Source: Mycobacterium sp. 1164985.4 (lineage in GTDB: Bacteria; Actinomycetota; Actinomycetes; Mycobacteriales; Mycobacteriaceae). Taken from it: a stretch of DNA of 64,000 nucleotides. Position numbers and translations under genes: made by a program. Of the stretch, positions 1 through 11,084 are shown in pieces. Every line of letters begins with the position of its first letter. The stretch's first letter is position 1. Below the pieces are notes generated by a model that searched no databases, had not been told where the DNA came from, and was given only the letters and a program-made list of their open reading frames with translations. The stretch lies in the NCBI RefSeq assembly GCF_001668575.1, contig NZ_LZMD01000033.1:41677-105676 (forward strand), written 5' to 3'.

Positions 1-1527
1 CTGGAATCGGTCGGCGAACCGGCAGTGAGCATTTCGGACGGTATGACCCAGAAGGCCGCCGAACGGCAACTGGCGGCGTTGGGTTACGAGGGTCCGCAGA
101 GTGCGCTGACGCATCTGGCCGCACTGACGGGCAGCAGCGCCCGCCGCGGCCGGGTGCAGCAGGTGCTGTTGCCGACGCTGCTCAACTGGCTCTCCGACAC
201 GCCCGACCCGGATGCGGGGCTGCTGTCGTACCGCCGCATCAGCGATGCGCTGTCCGAACAGCGGTGGTTCCTGGCGACGCTGCGCGACGAGGGCGCCGTC
301 GCCAAACGCCTCATGCAGGTGCTCGGCACCTCGGCATACGTCCCGGAACTGCTCATGCGGGCGCCGGAGGTCATCCAGTCCTATGCCGACGGACCGAATG
401 GGCCCAAGCTGCTCGAGGCCGAACCCGAGGCGGTGGCACGGGCCCTGATCGCTTCGGCCGCACGGTATTCCGACCCGCAGCGTGCGATCGCGGCGGCGCG
501 CACGCTGCGCAGGCGCGAGCTGGCGCGCATCGCGTCGGCCGACCTGCTCGGCATGCTCGAGGTCACCGAGGTGTGTCGCGCGCTGACGTCGGTGTGGGTC
601 GCGGTGCTGCAGGCCGCATTGGACGCGGTCATCCGCGCCAACACGACCGACCGGGGCCCTCTGGCCCGTATCGCGGTGATCGGCATGGGTCGGCTGGGCG
701 GCGGCGAGCTGGGCTACGGCTCGGACGCCGACGTGATGTTCGTGTGCGAACCCGAAGAGGGCGTTGAGGAATCGGCCGCGGTCAAATGGGCGGTGACGAT
801 CGCCGAGCAGGTGCGTGCCCTGCTCGGGACGCCGAGCTCGGATCCGCCGTTGGAGATCGACGCGAACCTGCGTCCCGAAGGCCGCAACGGCCCGCTGGTG
901 CGCACCCTGTCCTCGTATCAGGCGTACTACCAGCGCTACGTCCAGACGTGGGAGGTGCAGGCGCTGCTACGGGCGCACCGCGTGGCCGGCGACCTCGACC
1001 TCGGCGAGCGGTTCCTGTTGATGATCGACAAGATCCGCTACCCACCCGGCGGCGTGTCACCCGAGGCGGTGCAGGAGATCAGGCGGATCAAGGCGCGGGT
1101 CGACGCCGAACGGCTGCCGCGCGGTGCCGACCCGAACACTCACACCAAGCTCGGGCGCGGCGGCCTCGCCGACATAGAGTGGACCGTGCAGCTGCTGCAG
1201 TTGCGCTATGCGCACAAGGTGCCCGCACTGCACAACACGTCGACGCTGCAGACGCTCAATGCGATCGGCGCTGCGGAACTGATCGCCGAGGGCGACGTTG
1301 AACTGCTGCGCCAAGCATGGCTGACCGCGACCAGCGCGCGTAACGCACTGGTGCTGGTGCGCGGAAAGCCGACCGATCAGCTACCCGGGCCCGGGCGGCA
1401 GTTGAACGCCGTCGCGGTGGCCGCGGGCTGGGACACCGACGACGGCGGAGAGTTCCTCGACAACTACCTGCGGGTGACAAGGCGCGCAAAAGCCGTGGTG
1501 CGCAAGATTTTCGGTGGCGAGACATAG
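1..1527 (+). CDS. glnE: Glutamine synthetase adenylyltransferase GlnE, C-terminal part (5' end outside window)
   Basis: The reading frame is open from base 1, so this is the 3' portion (508 codons) of a protein that is normally about 1000 residues long. GlnE adds and removes AMP on a tyrosine of glutamine synthetase according to nitrogen status. The visible part is a complete second nucleotidyltransferase domain: a [18 protein letters not shown] stretch (about bases 681-738) supplies the G-S-D-x-D metal-binding motif, followed by [14 protein letters not shown] and a helical C-terminal domain. In GlnE the C-terminal catalytic domain is the adenylylating one. Its substrate, glnA1, lies on the opposite strand about 3 kb downstream. 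The GTG at base 25 is internal to the protein and is not its start. Confidence 0.95.
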   Translation: MESVGEPAVSISDGMTQKAAERQLAALGYEGPQSALTHLAALTGSSARRGRVQQVLLPTLLNWLSDTPDPDAGLLSYRRISDALSEQRWFLATLRDEGAVAKRLMQVLGTSAYVPELLMRAPEVIQSYADGPNGPKLLEAEPEAVARALIASAARYSDPQRAIAAARTLRRRELARIASADLLGMLEVTEVCRALTSVWVAVLQAALDAVIRANTTDRGPLARIAVIGMGRLGGGELGYGSDADVMFVCEPEEGVEESAAVKWAVTIAEQVRALLGTPSSDPPLEIDANLRPEGRNGPLVRTLSSYQAYYQRYVQTWEVQALLRAHRVAGDLDLGERFLLMIDKIRYPPGGVSPEAVQEIRRIKARVDAERLPRGADPNTHTKLGRGGLADIEWTVQLLQLRYAHKVPALHNTSTLQTLNAIGAAELIAEGDVELLRQAWLTATSARNALVLVRGKPTDQLPGPGRQLNAVAVAAGWDTDDGGEFLDNYLRVTRRAKAVVRKIFGGET

Positions 1528-1543
1528 TGGACGGGCACAGCCG

Positions 1544-2176
1544 ATGAGCATGGATTTCGGGTTCGACGTGATCACCGACGAGGAGTACGAGAGACAACGT
1601 GCCCTCTACGGGCCGTTGACGGAGGCGGTGCGCCGGCTGATCTACGCGAGCCTGCACACCGAGATCGACGCGGACACCGTCGAAGAGGCGCAGGCAAAGA
1701 TCGAGGCCGTCGCGGAGATTCTCGAGAGCAAGCAGCGCTCGAGCGTGCAGGTGGTCCATGAGGAGACCGGACGCCCGCTGGCCTGGGCGAATCCTGCTGT
1801 GGGACTGCGTAATGCGATCGCGCCTCCGATGATCATCCATCACGAGGACGACGGCCGGTGCTGGAGCGAGTTCACGCTGAGCGGCGCCTACGAGGGGCCG
1901 CCGGGCTGGGTGCACGGCGGCATCTGTGCGTTGGTGCTCGACCACCTGCTCGGCGAGGCGGCCAGCGAAGGGCTGACCAAACCGAAGTTCACCGGTACGA
2001 TCTCGCTGCGCTATCTGCGCGGAACACCGCTGGGAGCGTTGCGGGCCGAGGCGTACGTCGAGCGGATCGAGGGTGTCAAGACGTTCGCGCGGGGGTACCT
2101 GCTCGACGCCGAGGGCCCGACGGTCGAGGCGGAGGGTGTGTTCATCCAGCCGGCGTGGGCGAGAGACGCCGGATGA
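1544..2176 (+). CDS. PaaI-type hotdog thioesterase
   Basis: A 210-residue protein with a hotdog-fold thioesterase domain in its C-terminal half. The GWVHGGICALVLDHLLGEA stretch near residue 121 matches the HGG central-helix motif of PaaI/4HBT thioesterases, which hydrolyse acyl-CoA thioesters. The N-terminal 90 residues are charged and helical. I chose the ATG at 1544 (MSMDFGFDV); a GTG at 1514 inside glnE and an ATG at 1550 are alternatives. The stop overlaps the next ATG as ATGA, so it is probably translationally coupled to the oxidoreductase that follows. The substrate cannot be told from sequence. Confidence 0.85.
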   Translation: MSMDFGFDVITDEEYERQRALYGPLTEAVRRLIYASLHTEIDADTVEEAQAKIEAVAEILESKQRSSVQVVHEETGRPLAWANPAVGLRNAIAPPMIIHHEDDGRCWSEFTLSGAYEGPPGWVHGGICALVLDHLLGEAASEGLTKPKFTGTISLRYLRGTPLGALRAEAYVERIEGVKTFARGYLLDAEGPTVEAEGVFIQPAWARDAG

Positions 2177-3033
2177 AGTTCTACGTCAGCCTGGCGTTCC
2201 TCGACACCACCGAGGTCGTCGAAATCGCCAAGGCCGCCGACGATCTCGGCTACGAAGGCCTCGGTATCCCGGACCACGTCGTCAACCTCGAAACGTTGGC
2301 CACACCCTATCCCTACACCAAGGACGGCAGCAGGCGCTGGGAGGCGTTCACCGACTGGCCCGATCCGTGGGTGCTGATCGGCGGGCTGGCGCTCGTGACG
2401 TCGCGGACGCGGTTCGTCACCACGGTGTATCTGCCGGCGATGCGCGATCCGTATTCCGCGGCCAAGGCGATCGGCACCGCGGCCGTACTGGCCGGTGGGC
2501 GACTCGAACTCGGCATCGGGGTGGGCTGGTGCGAGGAAGAGTTCACGCTGATGGGACAGCAGTTCGCGCGTCGCGGTAAGCGCACCGACGAGATGCTCGA
2601 GCTGATGAAGGAGCTCTGGAGGCCGGGGTGGACTGAGTTCGACGGCGAGTTCTATCAGACGCCGAAGCTGGAGATGGAGCCCACGCCGCCGCCGATTCCC
2701 GTCTACGTCGGCGGGCTCTCGGACATCGCGCTGCGCCGGGCCGCGCGGCACGACGGCTGGATCGGCGACCTGATCACCACCGATCGGGCGCTCGAACGCA
2801 TCGGCAAGCTGCGTGAGCTGCGGGCCGAAAAGGGTTTGACGATGGACGATTTCGAGGTGCTGACTCCGCTGACCGACGCGTTCACCCCCGAACACTACGA
2901 GCGCGCGGAGGCGGGCGGCATCACCGGCATCATCACCATGCCGTGGATGTTCTACGCCGGTCCGCAGGCCACGACGGCCGAGAAGATCGACGGGATGAAG
3001 CGGTTCCGCAAGGACCTCGGGCTGGACCCCTAG
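2173..3033 (+). CDS. LLM-class F420-dependent oxidoreductase
   Basis: A 286-residue luciferase-like TIM-barrel protein. Family features are the N-terminal [10 protein letters not shown] strand, the GIPDHV segment near residue 35, the [16 protein letters not shown] turn near residue 110 that resembles the F420 phosphate-binding region, and the [11 protein letters not shown] strand near residue 175. Mycobacterial members of this subgroup use deazaflavin F420 rather than FMN; that assignment rests on family knowledge. The ATG overlaps the thioesterase stop by 4 bases, suggesting a two-gene unit. The 3' end overlaps the convergent asparaginase gene by 4 bases. The substrate is unknown. Confidence 0.85.
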   Translation: MKFYVSLAFLDTTEVVEIAKAADDLGYEGLGIPDHVVNLETLATPYPYTKDGSRRWEAFTDWPDPWVLIGGLALVTSRTRFVTTVYLPAMRDPYSAAKAIGTAAVLAGGRLELGIGVGWCEEEFTLMGQQFARRGKRTDEMLELMKELWRPGWTEFDGEFYQTPKLEMEPTPPPIPVYVGGLSDIALRRAARHDGWIGDLITTDRALERIGKLRELRAEKGLTMDDFEVLTPLTDAFTPEHYERAEAGGITGIITMPWMFYAGPQATTAEKIDGMKRFRKDLGLDP

Positions 3034-4046
3034 CCCCAGCGGGCGATCACATCGCCCACCGGTTGGCCCGCCGCGAGCGCGGCCATCACCAGCACCCGGG
3101 CCTGACTGGGCCGCAGGTTCGGCACCATCACCGCACCGGCCTTGACCATGTCGTCGCCGGGTCCGTACTCCGCCTCGACGGGTCCGGTCGGGACGCGGGT
3201 CGAGATCGCGAACGCGACGCCGGCCGGCGCGTGCCGACGCACCGCGTCGACCACCCCGTCGCCTGCGTTACCGGATCCCAACGCCTGCACCACGATTCCG
3301 CGTGCACCGGAGGAGACGGCGGCGTCGATCGGTCCGGGGCCGTCGCCCGGATAGGCCGCCACGATGTCGACCCGCGGAGCGTTGGCCGCCGACACCTCGG
3401 CAATGAACGGGCGTCGCGCGGGCTGGGTCAGGTTGAAGACATCGCCGCTGACCGTGCCGATCGGAGCGCCCGCGAACGGCGAGAGGCTCGCGGTGTCCAT
3501 CTTCCGGGTGCCGAGGGCCTGGAATACGGTGCCGTCGAACACGATCATCACGCCCTGTTCGCGGGCGGCGGGGCTGGCGGCGACGGTCAGCGCGTCGCGC
3601 AGATTCTTCGGGCCGTCGGCGTCGGGGGCGTCGGAGGAGCGCTGCGCTCCGGTCAGCACGATCGGCGGGGCACCGCGATAGGTGACGTCCAGCCACATCG
3701 CGGTGTCCTCCATGGTGTCGGTGCCGTGTGTGATGACCACCCCGTCCGCGCCGTTGGCCACGGCGTTCCTGGCGGCCGCCCCGATCGCGTCCCAGTCGGC
3801 GGGGGTCAGCTGCGAGCTGTCCTTCTTCATCAGATCGACGATCTCGACGTCGAGCCCGGCGGCGAGCTCCGCGCCGCCGACCGTCGGACGCCGCACACCG
3901 CTGGGGTCGGTGCTCGTCGCGATCGTGCCGCCGGTGGTGATGACGACGAGGCGGGCGCTCTGGGCGCCGGCGGGGGAGGCCGACGGGCCGAGCATGCTTG
4001 TCACCGTCGCGAGGGCCACCGCTGCCGCCGCAAGTCCCTTGCGCAT
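3030..4046 (-). CDS. Secreted L-asparaginase
   Basis: A 338-residue asparaginase, hydrolysing L-asparagine to aspartate and ammonia. An N-terminal signal peptide is visible (basic start, hydrophobic core, Ala-rich cleavage region near residue 28), so the enzyme is probably exported. The catalytic signatures are TTGGTIATS around residue 38 (first threonine motif) and [10 protein letters not shown] around residue 105 (T-D-K/M motif of the second active-site region). It lies between nitrogen-metabolism genes (glnE, glnA1), consistent with a role in nitrogen scavenging, but no shared regulation is visible. The GTAGAG-type RBS is weak; the start was chosen because it gives a complete signal peptide. 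Confidence 0.9.
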   Translation of the reverse strand: MRKGLAAAAVALATVTSMLGPSASPAGAQSARLVVITTGGTIATSTDPSGVRRPTVGGAELAAGLDVEIVDLMKKDSSQLTPADWDAIGAAARNAVANGADGVVITHGTDTMEDTAMWLDVTYRGAPPIVLTGAQRSSDAPDADGPKNLRDALTVAASPAAREQGVMIVFDGTVFQALGTRKMDTASLSPFAGAPIGTVSGDVFNLTQPARRPFIAEVSAANAPRVDIVAAYPGDGPGPIDAAVSSGARGIVVQALGSGNAGDGVVDAVRRHAPAGVAFAISTRVPTGPVEAEYGPGDDMVKAGAVMVPNLRPSQARVLVMAALAAGQPVGDVIARWG

Positions 4047-4053
4047 CGGCGCG

Positions 4054-4578
4054 TCACCGCCGGAAACGGCTCAGCAGACCGCGGCGCCGAACAGGTTGGG
4101 CGTAACCGGCGGGTGCCGCGGTGCCGCTGACCACGCGACCGGGTGCGCCCGCACCCATCCGCGTGCCGCGCCGGGCGTCGACCGACCAGGCGCCCGCGCC
4201 CAACGCGGAGATCGCGAGGAACCCGAAGCAGTACAGGAGCACGACCTCGCCGCCGTTCTCCATCGGCCAGAAGCTCGCCGGAGGGCCCTCGAGCGGCGGC
4301 CAGTGCTGCCAGAAGTAGGCCACCGCCATCTCGCCCGAAGCGATGAAAGCCGCTATGCGGGTGAATAATCCGACGGCGATCAACAAACCGGCCACGAGTT
4401 CGATCAGGCCGGCCCACCACAGCGGCCACGAACCGGCCTCGATCGGGACCGGGGCCGCCACCGGCCAGCCGAACACCTTCTGCGATCCGTGCAGTGCAAA
4501 GAGAATTCCGGCGATGATCCGGAACAGGCTCAGGAATGGCGACGAGTAGCTGGACAGGCGTGCGTCGAAGGTCGTCAT
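4054..4578 (-). CDS. DoxX-family membrane protein
   Basis: A 174-residue integral membrane protein with four predicted helices. The [21 protein letters not shown] stretch begins near residue 18 and is typical of DoxX/SURF4-like proteins. A positively charged, Arg/Pro-rich cytoplasmic tail follows residue 140. DoxX proteins in mycobacteria have been linked to redox homeostasis with SodA and SseA, but this paralogue's job is not known. It lies 7 bases upstream of the asparaginase gene on the same strand, so the two are likely cotranscribed. A strong hairpin separates it from glnA1. Confidence 0.85.
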   Translation of the reverse strand: MTTFDARLSSYSSPFLSLFRIIAGILFALHGSQKVFGWPVAAPVPIEAGSWPLWWAGLIELVAGLLIAVGLFTRIAAFIASGEMAVAYFWQHWPPLEGPPASFWPMENGGEVVLLYCFGFLAISALGAGAWSVDARRGTRMGAGAPGRVVSGTAAPAGYAQPVRRRGLLSRFRR

Positions 4579-4604
4579 GCGTGTTGACCCTACTTGCAGA
4601 TGCG

Positions 4605-4640
4605 CTTCGGGCCGGGCGAAATGACCCGCCCGGCCCGAAG
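4605..4640 (-). terminator. Hairpin downstream of glnA1
   Basis: A perfect 14-bp inverted repeat (4605-4618 pairing with 4627-4640) around an 8-nt loop, 28 bases after the glnA1 stop. No T-tract follows on either strand. Mycobacterial terminators often lack a U-tract, so this is likely the glnA1 terminator, also separating it from the DoxX gene. Confidence 0.65.
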
Positions 4641-4667
4641 TGTCGCGTGCTGTTTACGTGTCTGGAG

Positions 4668-6104
<1,437 letters not shown>

Positions 6105-6177
6105 TGAGTTTTCTCCTTTATTCAGTAACTCGCGCGTTGACGCTAAGGACACGATGTTGCACGGTCGTCAACCGAAT

Positions 6178-6193
6178 GTTGCGCTGAAGTTAC
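6178..6193 (-). promoter_or_regulatory. GlnR-like binding site upstream of glnA1
   Basis: On the minus strand this reads GTAACTTCAGCGCAAC, matching the actinobacterial GlnR box (gTnAC, six bases, GnAAC; AC-n9-AC). It lies 74-89 bases upstream of the glnA1 GTG. glnA1 belongs to the GlnR regulon in M. smegmatis. A second half-site-like GCAAC lies further toward glnA1. No clear -35/-10 pair could be assigned in the 154-base divergent region to the RDD gene. Confidence 0.55.
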
Positions 6194-6258
6194 GCAATCA
6201 CGTCAGTGCTTGTCGCCGGCGGCCGATGGACTTCCTCGAGTCCCATATCCTTCAGTGT

Positions 6259-6741
6259 ATGGCCCGCACACTGGGGTCCTGGCTGTCGGGACCCGATCCG
6301 ACCAGCGACGCCGGACCCAACGACTATCCCGGTCAGCGGCTGGGTTTGCCGGAGACCGGTCCCGGGTCGATCGCCCGCTTCGGCAGGCGCATCGCCGCGC
6401 TGATGATCGACTGGTTCATCGCTTACGGGCTGGTGGGGCTTGCCGTCAACCTCGGGCTGATCAGCAAGGATGCGTTCCTGTACTCGCCGCTGGGCTCGAC
6501 GGCCATCGCGGTGGTGTGGCTGCTGCTCGGCATCGTCTCGGTGCGGTTGTACGGGTTCACGCCCGGCCAGTGGGCACTGGGTTTGCGGGTCGCCTCGATC
6601 GATCACCGCCAGCACGTCGGCGTCGGCCGCGCCGCGGTGCGCGGGCTGCTGGTGTTCTTCATCATCCCCGCGCTGTTCACCGATAAGGACTTCCGCGGCT
6701 ATCAGGACCGCTTCACCAACACCGCGGTGGTCCGGCGGTAG
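6259..6741 (+). CDS. RDD-family membrane protein
   Basis: A 160-residue protein with an RDD domain: a soluble N-terminus of about 45 residues, then RFGRRIAALMIDW (the Arg...Asp core of RDD proteins), and about three transmembrane helices. The conserved FTPGQWALGLRV segment is also typical. The position next to glnA1 matches Rv2219A in M. tuberculosis. RDD proteins have been proposed as transporters or membrane partners; no function can be assigned. The ATG at 6259 gives a sensible N-terminus; an in-frame ATG at 6226 is an alternative. It is transcribed divergently from glnA1 and converges on the amidohydrolase 15 bases downstream. Confidence 0.8.
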   Translation: MARTLGSWLSGPDPTSDAGPNDYPGQRLGLPETGPGSIARFGRRIAALMIDWFIAYGLVGLAVNLGLISKDAFLYSPLGSTAIAVVWLLLGIVSVRLYGFTPGQWALGLRVASIDHRQHVGVGRAAVRGLLVFFIIPALFTDKDFRGYQDRFTNTAVVRR

Positions 6742-6755
6742 TTCGCGGGTGCAGG

Positions 6756-8534
6756 TCAGGTCTCGTGGCGGATCTGGCCGTTCATCATCGTCAGCGTCAC
6801 GTCGGCCCGGTGGATGTCGTGCGGGTCGACCTCGAAGATGTTCTCGCTGAGCACGATGAGATCGGCGAGCTTGCCGACCTCGAGTGAGCCCACCTCATCG
6901 TCCATCCGGAGCTGGTAGGCCGCCCCGAGCGTGTTCGCGTGCACGGCTTCCGCGACGGTCAGCCGTTGGTCGGCCGGCGCCAACACCGGCGCATCCGGCT
7001 CGCCGATCAGCGTGCGGGTGACGCCGATCTGGATCGAGTCGAGTGGTCTGTACGTTGAAAAGTAGCCCGCCGCAGGCCAATCCGTGCCCAGCGAGATGCG
7101 CCCGCCCGATTTCAGCACGTCCTGAGGGCGATACATCAGGTCTTTGCGCGGCGCGCCGTAGCGGGCGGCCATGTTCTGCATCGTGTCGGGATCGGCGGAC
7201 ATCCAGTTGGCCGAGAACTGCGCGACGACGCCAAGCTCGCCGAAGCGCCCGCTGTCGGGGTCCTCGACGTACACCAGGTGCGCGACGGCGTGCCTGCGGT
7301 CGCGCGGGGGATTGGCGGCGACGGCCCGCTCGATCGCGTCCAGCGCAACGCGGGCGGTGCGCTCACCGCATGCGTGGACGTGCACGTCGAAGCCCGCGGC
7401 GTCGACCCGGCCGATGAGCTCGTGCCACTGCTGCTCGGTGAACGGCGATCCGCCCGTGGAGTCGGGCTTGTCCGCGTACGGCTCGATCAACCACGCGGTG
7501 TAGCCGCCCTGGGTACCGTCGCCGACGATCTTGACCACATCGGCCCGCACCAGATCGGTTGTGAACCGGTCGCGGATATCGGTCAGTTTCTGCACGGCGT
7601 CGTCCACCGGCGCGGATCGCACGCTGTAGGACGCCACCACCCGGAACGGCAGCGCTCCGCGCTTCTCGATGTCGGTGTACAGGCCGATCAGCGCACCCTG
7701 GTCCTCGCCGATCGGCGGTACTCCGGCGTCGAAGACCGACGTGATGCCGGCCGCCGACGCCTTCGGCAGCCACGTTTCGAGCAGGCGTCCCATGGTCTCC
7801 GGCGAGATCGGCTCGATCGCGTCGACCAACCCGAGAACCGCGTTCACCTCGAGCACGTATCCGGTCGGGTCGCCGTTGCGGTCTCGCACGTAGTAGCTGA
7901 ACCCAGGAATCGGATCGGGGGTGTCGCGGTGCACACCCGCGATCTCGAGCGCCTTGCTGTTGGCCCACAGGCTGTGTCCGTCGATGGCGAAGAAGAACCC
8001 CGGCCGGTCGGGCAGCACGCGGTCGAGGTCGGCGCGGTCGGGTCCGGCGGGGCCGAACATGTCGACGCGCCAACCGAATCCGCGCACCGGCCCGGTAGGA
8101 TTCGCCTTCGCGTACCGCTCGATCGCGGCAAGCGCGTCGGCTCCGGTCGGCAGTTGCAGGTCGACGCCCGAGGTGAGGAAGGCGCCGAGGAACGGGTGGA
8201 TGTGGCCTTCGACGAAACCAGGCATCAGCAACCGGCCCGGTAGGTCTACGACCCGGGTGTCGGGTCCGACGAGCGCCATCGCGCCCGCCTCGTCACCGAC
8301 GTGAGCGATGGTGTTGCCCCGCACCGCGACCGCCTGGGCCCAGGGCTGCGGTCCCGCGACGGTGTAGATCGGGCCGTTGCGGAACACGAAGTCAGCGGTC
8401 GCCTTCTCGGTGCCGGTCTCGGGTTCCGGCGTCACCGAGCAGGCGCTCGCCGCCGTCGCGGCGAGGGCCACCGCGCCCGCACGCAGCACCGTCCGACGGG
8501 AGAAATGGGGTGCCCATTCGCAGGCGGTACACAT
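6756..8534 (-). CDS. Tat-exported lipoprotein amidohydrolase (YtcJ-like, amidohydrolase 3)
   Basis: A 592-residue metal-dependent amidohydrolase. The N-terminus carries a twin-arginine signal (SRRTVLRAG, residues 12-20) and an ASAC lipobox with Cys32, so export by Tat and lipid attachment are predicted. The metal ligands include HIHPF (HxH) near residue 125 in the GFVEGHIHPFLGA segment, HVHACGE near 395, and SLGTDWPA near 500. The substrate is unknown; the family acts on imides, ureas and formamides. The ATG at 8534 is preferred over a TTG at 8573. A second Cys pair (residues 2 and 5) precedes the signal and is odd for a signal peptide. The gene converges on the RDD gene. Confidence 0.85.
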   Translation of the reverse strand: MCTACEWAPHFSRRTVLRAGAVALAATAASACSVTPEPETGTEKATADFVFRNGPIYTVAGPQPWAQAVAVRGNTIAHVGDEAGAMALVGPDTRVVDLPGRLLMPGFVEGHIHPFLGAFLTSGVDLQLPTGADALAAIERYAKANPTGPVRGFGWRVDMFGPAGPDRADLDRVLPDRPGFFFAIDGHSLWANSKALEIAGVHRDTPDPIPGFSYYVRDRNGDPTGYVLEVNAVLGLVDAIEPISPETMGRLLETWLPKASAAGITSVFDAGVPPIGEDQGALIGLYTDIEKRGALPFRVVASYSVRSAPVDDAVQKLTDIRDRFTTDLVRADVVKIVGDGTQGGYTAWLIEPYADKPDSTGGSPFTEQQWHELIGRVDAAGFDVHVHACGERTARVALDAIERAVAANPPRDRRHAVAHLVYVEDPDSGRFGELGVVAQFSANWMSADPDTMQNMAARYGAPRKDLMYRPQDVLKSGGRISLGTDWPAAGYFSTYRPLDSIQIGVTRTLIGEPDAPVLAPADQRLTVAEAVHANTLGAAYQLRMDDEVGSLEVGKLADLIVLSENIFEVDPHDIHRADVTLTMMNGQIRHET

Positions 8535-8590
8535 GGCCGGGGAAGTATCGCGAAGTGTTCGGCGCCGCGGCAAGGCGGCGCGCCGGGCCG

Positions 8591-9343
8591 TCAGCGGCGG
8601 CGCACGGTGCGCTGCACGCCGCGCATCTTGGCCTGCGCCGGCAGCGGACCCTTGGGCATCGCGGCGGGTCCCACCTTCGTGCCGAGCGCGGCCAGCCGCG
8701 ACTCGAGCGAGTCCATCTGCTTGACGGTGATGTTGGCGGGCAGCTTGTTCAAATGGCGCTCCAGCTTGGCCAGCGGCACCTCGCCCTCGCCGTTGCCGAT
8801 GATGACGTCATAGATCGGGGTGTCGCCGACCAGTCGAGCCGTGCGCTTCTTCTCCTGCGCCAGCAGCGGCCGCACGCGCGACGGCGAACCCTCACCGACG
8901 AAGATCACGCCGGGCCTGCCGATCACGCGGTGCACCGCGTCGAAGTGACCCGTCGCTGCGACACCGGGCGTCACGCGCCACTTGCCCCGCATGTTGTCCA
9001 GCGCCCAGGCCGCGGCGCCCGTCTGGCCCTCGGCCTTGCTGTACACCGATTTCTGCGCGCGCCTGCCGAAGATGATGAACGCCACCAGCGCGCCGAGCAC
9101 GATGCCCAGCGGAATCATCATGTAGGTGGTGAAGCCGCCCGCGAAGAGGCCGAGCGCCACAGAGGCGGCGACGATCAGCACGAACGCGCCGATCATGTAC
9201 GGCAGGAGGCGCTTGTCCTCCTTGCGCTGCATCTGGAACGCCTGCCACAGCTGGCTGCGGCGTTCTTTCGACGCTGCCTTGCGGGCCGCCTTGGCCTCGG
9301 CCTTCGCGGCCTTCATGGCCTCGGGATTGCGGGATTTCGCCAT
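8591..9343 (-). CDS. DUF4191 membrane protein (Rv2219-like)
   Basis: A 250-residue conserved actinobacterial membrane protein. A very basic Lys/Ala/Arg-rich N-terminus of about 45 residues precedes two transmembrane helices (about residues 48-66 and 75-92), followed by a long soluble C-terminal domain with GKWRVTPG near residue 120 and a basic end (RTVRRR). The function is unknown. It follows lipA by 4 bases on the same strand, so it is probably cotranscribed with lipB-lipA, an arrangement I recall from other mycobacteria. Confidence 0.85.
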   Translation of the reverse strand: MAKSRNPEAMKAAKAEAKAARKAASKERRSQLWQAFQMQRKEDKRLLPYMIGAFVLIVAASVALGLFAGGFTTYMMIPLGIVLGALVAFIIFGRRAQKSVYSKAEGQTGAAAWALDNMRGKWRVTPGVAATGHFDAVHRVIGRPGVIFVGEGSPSRVRPLLAQEKKRTARLVGDTPIYDVIIGNGEGEVPLAKLERHLNKLPANITVKQMDSLESRLAALGTKVGPAAMPKGPLPAQAKMRGVQRTVRRR

Positions 9344-9347
9344 TGCT

Positions 9348-10370
9348 TCAGGATACGGAGTCCGATGTCGGCGCCGTCGCGGCTCCCGTCTCCGATATCG
9401 CTTTGGCCTGCGCGTAGAGCCGACCCGCGCGGTATGACGACCTCACCAGCGGTCCGGCCAGCACACCGGCAAAGCCGAGACCCTGAGCGAACCGCTCGTG
9501 TTCGACGAATTCGTCGGGGTGCACCCAGCGCTCCACCGGGTGGTGGCGCACCGAGGGCCGCAGGTACTGCGTGATAGTGACGATGTCGCAGCCCGCGTCG
9601 TGCAGATCGGTCAGCGCGGTGCGCACCTCCTCGGGCGTCTCGCCCATGCCGAGGATCAGGTTCGACTTCGTCACCAACCCGTACTCGCGCGCCGCGGTCA
9701 GGACCTCGAGGCTGCGCTCGTACCGGAACGCCGGCCGGATGCGTTTGAAGATCCGCGGAACGGTTTCGACATTGTGCGCCAACACTTCTGGGCGCGAGTC
9801 GAACACCTGGCGCAGCAGATCCGGATCACCGTTGAAGTCGGGGATCAGCAACTCGACGCCGGTGTTCGGGTTGAGCGCCTTGATCGCGCGGACCGTCTCG
9901 GCGTACAACCACGCGCCGCCGTCGGGCAGGTCATCGCGGGCCACACCGGTCACCGTCGAGTAGCGCAACCCCATCGCCTGCACGCTCTCGGCGACCCGGC
10001 GCGGCTCGTCGCGGTCGAGCTCGGCGGGCCTGCCGGTGTCGATCTGGCAGAAATCGCAGCGACGCGTGCACTGCTCACCGCCTATCAGGAAGGTGGCCTC
10101 GCGGTCCTCCCAGCATTCGAAGATGTTGGGGCAGCCTGCTTCTTCGCAGACTGTGTGCAGACCCTCGCGCTTCACCAGCGCCTTGAGCTCCTGGTACTCC
10201 GGACCCATCCGAGCGCGGGTCTTGATCCACGGCGGCTTGCGCTCGATCGGCGTCTCGGCGTTGCGGACCTCGAGACGCAGCAGCCGCCGGCCTTCCGGAG
10301 CCGCATGGCCGGCGACATTGGATGCCGGAGCCGCATGGCCGGCGACATTGGATGAAGGTGCGACAGTCAC
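9348..10370 (-). CDS. lipA: Lipoyl synthase LipA
   Basis: A 340-residue radical-SAM enzyme that inserts two sulfur atoms into octanoyl groups on lipoyl domains. Both cluster sites are visible: the auxiliary-cluster motif [12 protein letters not shown] (from about residue 75) and the radical-SAM motif CTRRCDFC (from about 105). The C-terminal RSSYRAG motif supplies the serine ligand to the auxiliary cluster. The GTG at 10370 overlaps the lipB stop as TAGTG, so translation is coupled. The first 27 residues contain two tandem copies of a 10-residue SNVAGHAAP unit that is absent from the M. tuberculosis protein, encoded by a perfect 30-base duplication. The targets include DlaT, encoded 1.7 kb away. 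Confidence 0.97.
   Translation of the reverse strand: MTVAPSSNVAGHAAPASNVAGHAAPEGRRLLRLEVRNAETPIERKPPWIKTRARMGPEYQELKALVKREGLHTVCEEAGCPNIFECWEDREATFLIGGEQCTRRCDFCQIDTGRPAELDRDEPRRVAESVQAMGLRYSTVTGVARDDLPDGGAWLYAETVRAIKALNPNTGVELLIPDFNGDPDLLRQVFDSRPEVLAHNVETVPRIFKRIRPAFRYERSLEVLTAAREYGLVTKSNLILGMGETPEEVRTALTDLHDAGCDIVTITQYLRPSVRHHPVERWVHPDEFVEHERFAQGLGFAGVLAGPLVRSSYRAGRLYAQAKAISETGAATAPTSDSVS
10295..10354. repeat. Perfect 30-nt tandem duplication in the lipA 5' coding end
   Basis: Two identical, adjacent 30-base copies, 10295-10324 and 10325-10354. They are in frame and encode a repeated ten-residue, Ala/Gly/His-rich unit ahead of the conserved LipA sequence. The lipB stop lies 16 bases away. 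Confidence 0.95.
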
Positions 10371-11074
10371 TACGTCAACGCTACTACCAGCCGACCGTCG
10401 AGCGCATCGCACACGGCCTCGGCCACCGGGTCGATGACGTCGGCGACCGCGACGCGACGCCCCAGTTCAGCCGTCAGCGAAGTGACCCCGGCGTCGGCGA
10501 TTCCGCACGGCACGATCGCCGAATACGCCGACAGGTCGCAATCGCAGTTCAGTGCGAACCCGTGCAGCGTCGTTCCCCGCGCCACCCGGATGCCGATCGC
10601 GGCGATCTTGCGGGCCCGGCCGGTTCCGGCGCTATCGGATTCGCGGTCCGCCGCGGACGGCACCCACACCCCGGACCGGCCCTCCACCCGGCCGGTCCGC
10701 ACGCCCAGGTCGGAGCAGACCTTGATCAGCGCCTCCTCTAGGCGGCGCACAAAGTTGACGACGTCCAGCGGTTCGGCCAGGCCGACGATCGGATAGCCGA
10801 CGAGCTGACCCGGTCCGTGCCAGGTGATCTTCCCGCCGCGGTCGGTGTCGATGACGGGCGTGGTGCCGACGCCCGGGCGGGGCCGCTCCTCGGCGAGCGT
10901 GCGCCGCCCCGCGGTGTACACCGGCGGGTGCTCGAGCAGCAGAAGCGTGTCCGGGCCGCCCGCCACCCGCTGGTCGGCGATCGTGCGCTGCAATTGCCAC
11001 GCGTTCTCGTACTCGACCGACCCCAGCCGGCGCACGTCGACCGGCGCTGTCGCCGAACGAATCGAATCCGCCAT
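10370..11074 (-). CDS. lipB: Octanoyltransferase LipB
   Basis: A 234-residue enzyme that transfers octanoyl from acyl-carrier protein to lipoyl domains, the step before LipA. Motifs: [14 protein letters not shown] near residue 45, the [16 protein letters not shown] core near 80, the catalytic lysine in [10 protein letters not shown] near 155 and the catalytic cysteine in IVPCGIAD near 190. A short insertion of about ten residues (around [14 protein letters not shown]) precedes the lysine, relative to M. tuberculosis LipB. The ATG at 11074 was chosen by homology (MADSIRS). It is coupled to lipA by a one-base overlap. Confidence 0.96.
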   Translation of the reverse strand: MADSIRSATAPVDVRRLGSVEYENAWQLQRTIADQRVAGGPDTLLLLEHPPVYTAGRRTLAEERPRPGVGTTPVIDTDRGGKITWHGPGQLVGYPIVGLAEPLDVVNFVRRLEEALIKVCSDLGVRTGRVEGRSGVWVPSAADRESDSAGTGRARKIAAIGIRVARGTTLHGFALNCDCDLSAYSAIVPCGIADAGVTSLTAELGRRVAVADVIDPVAEAVCDALDGRLVVALT

Positions 11075-11084
11075 ACCGACGACG

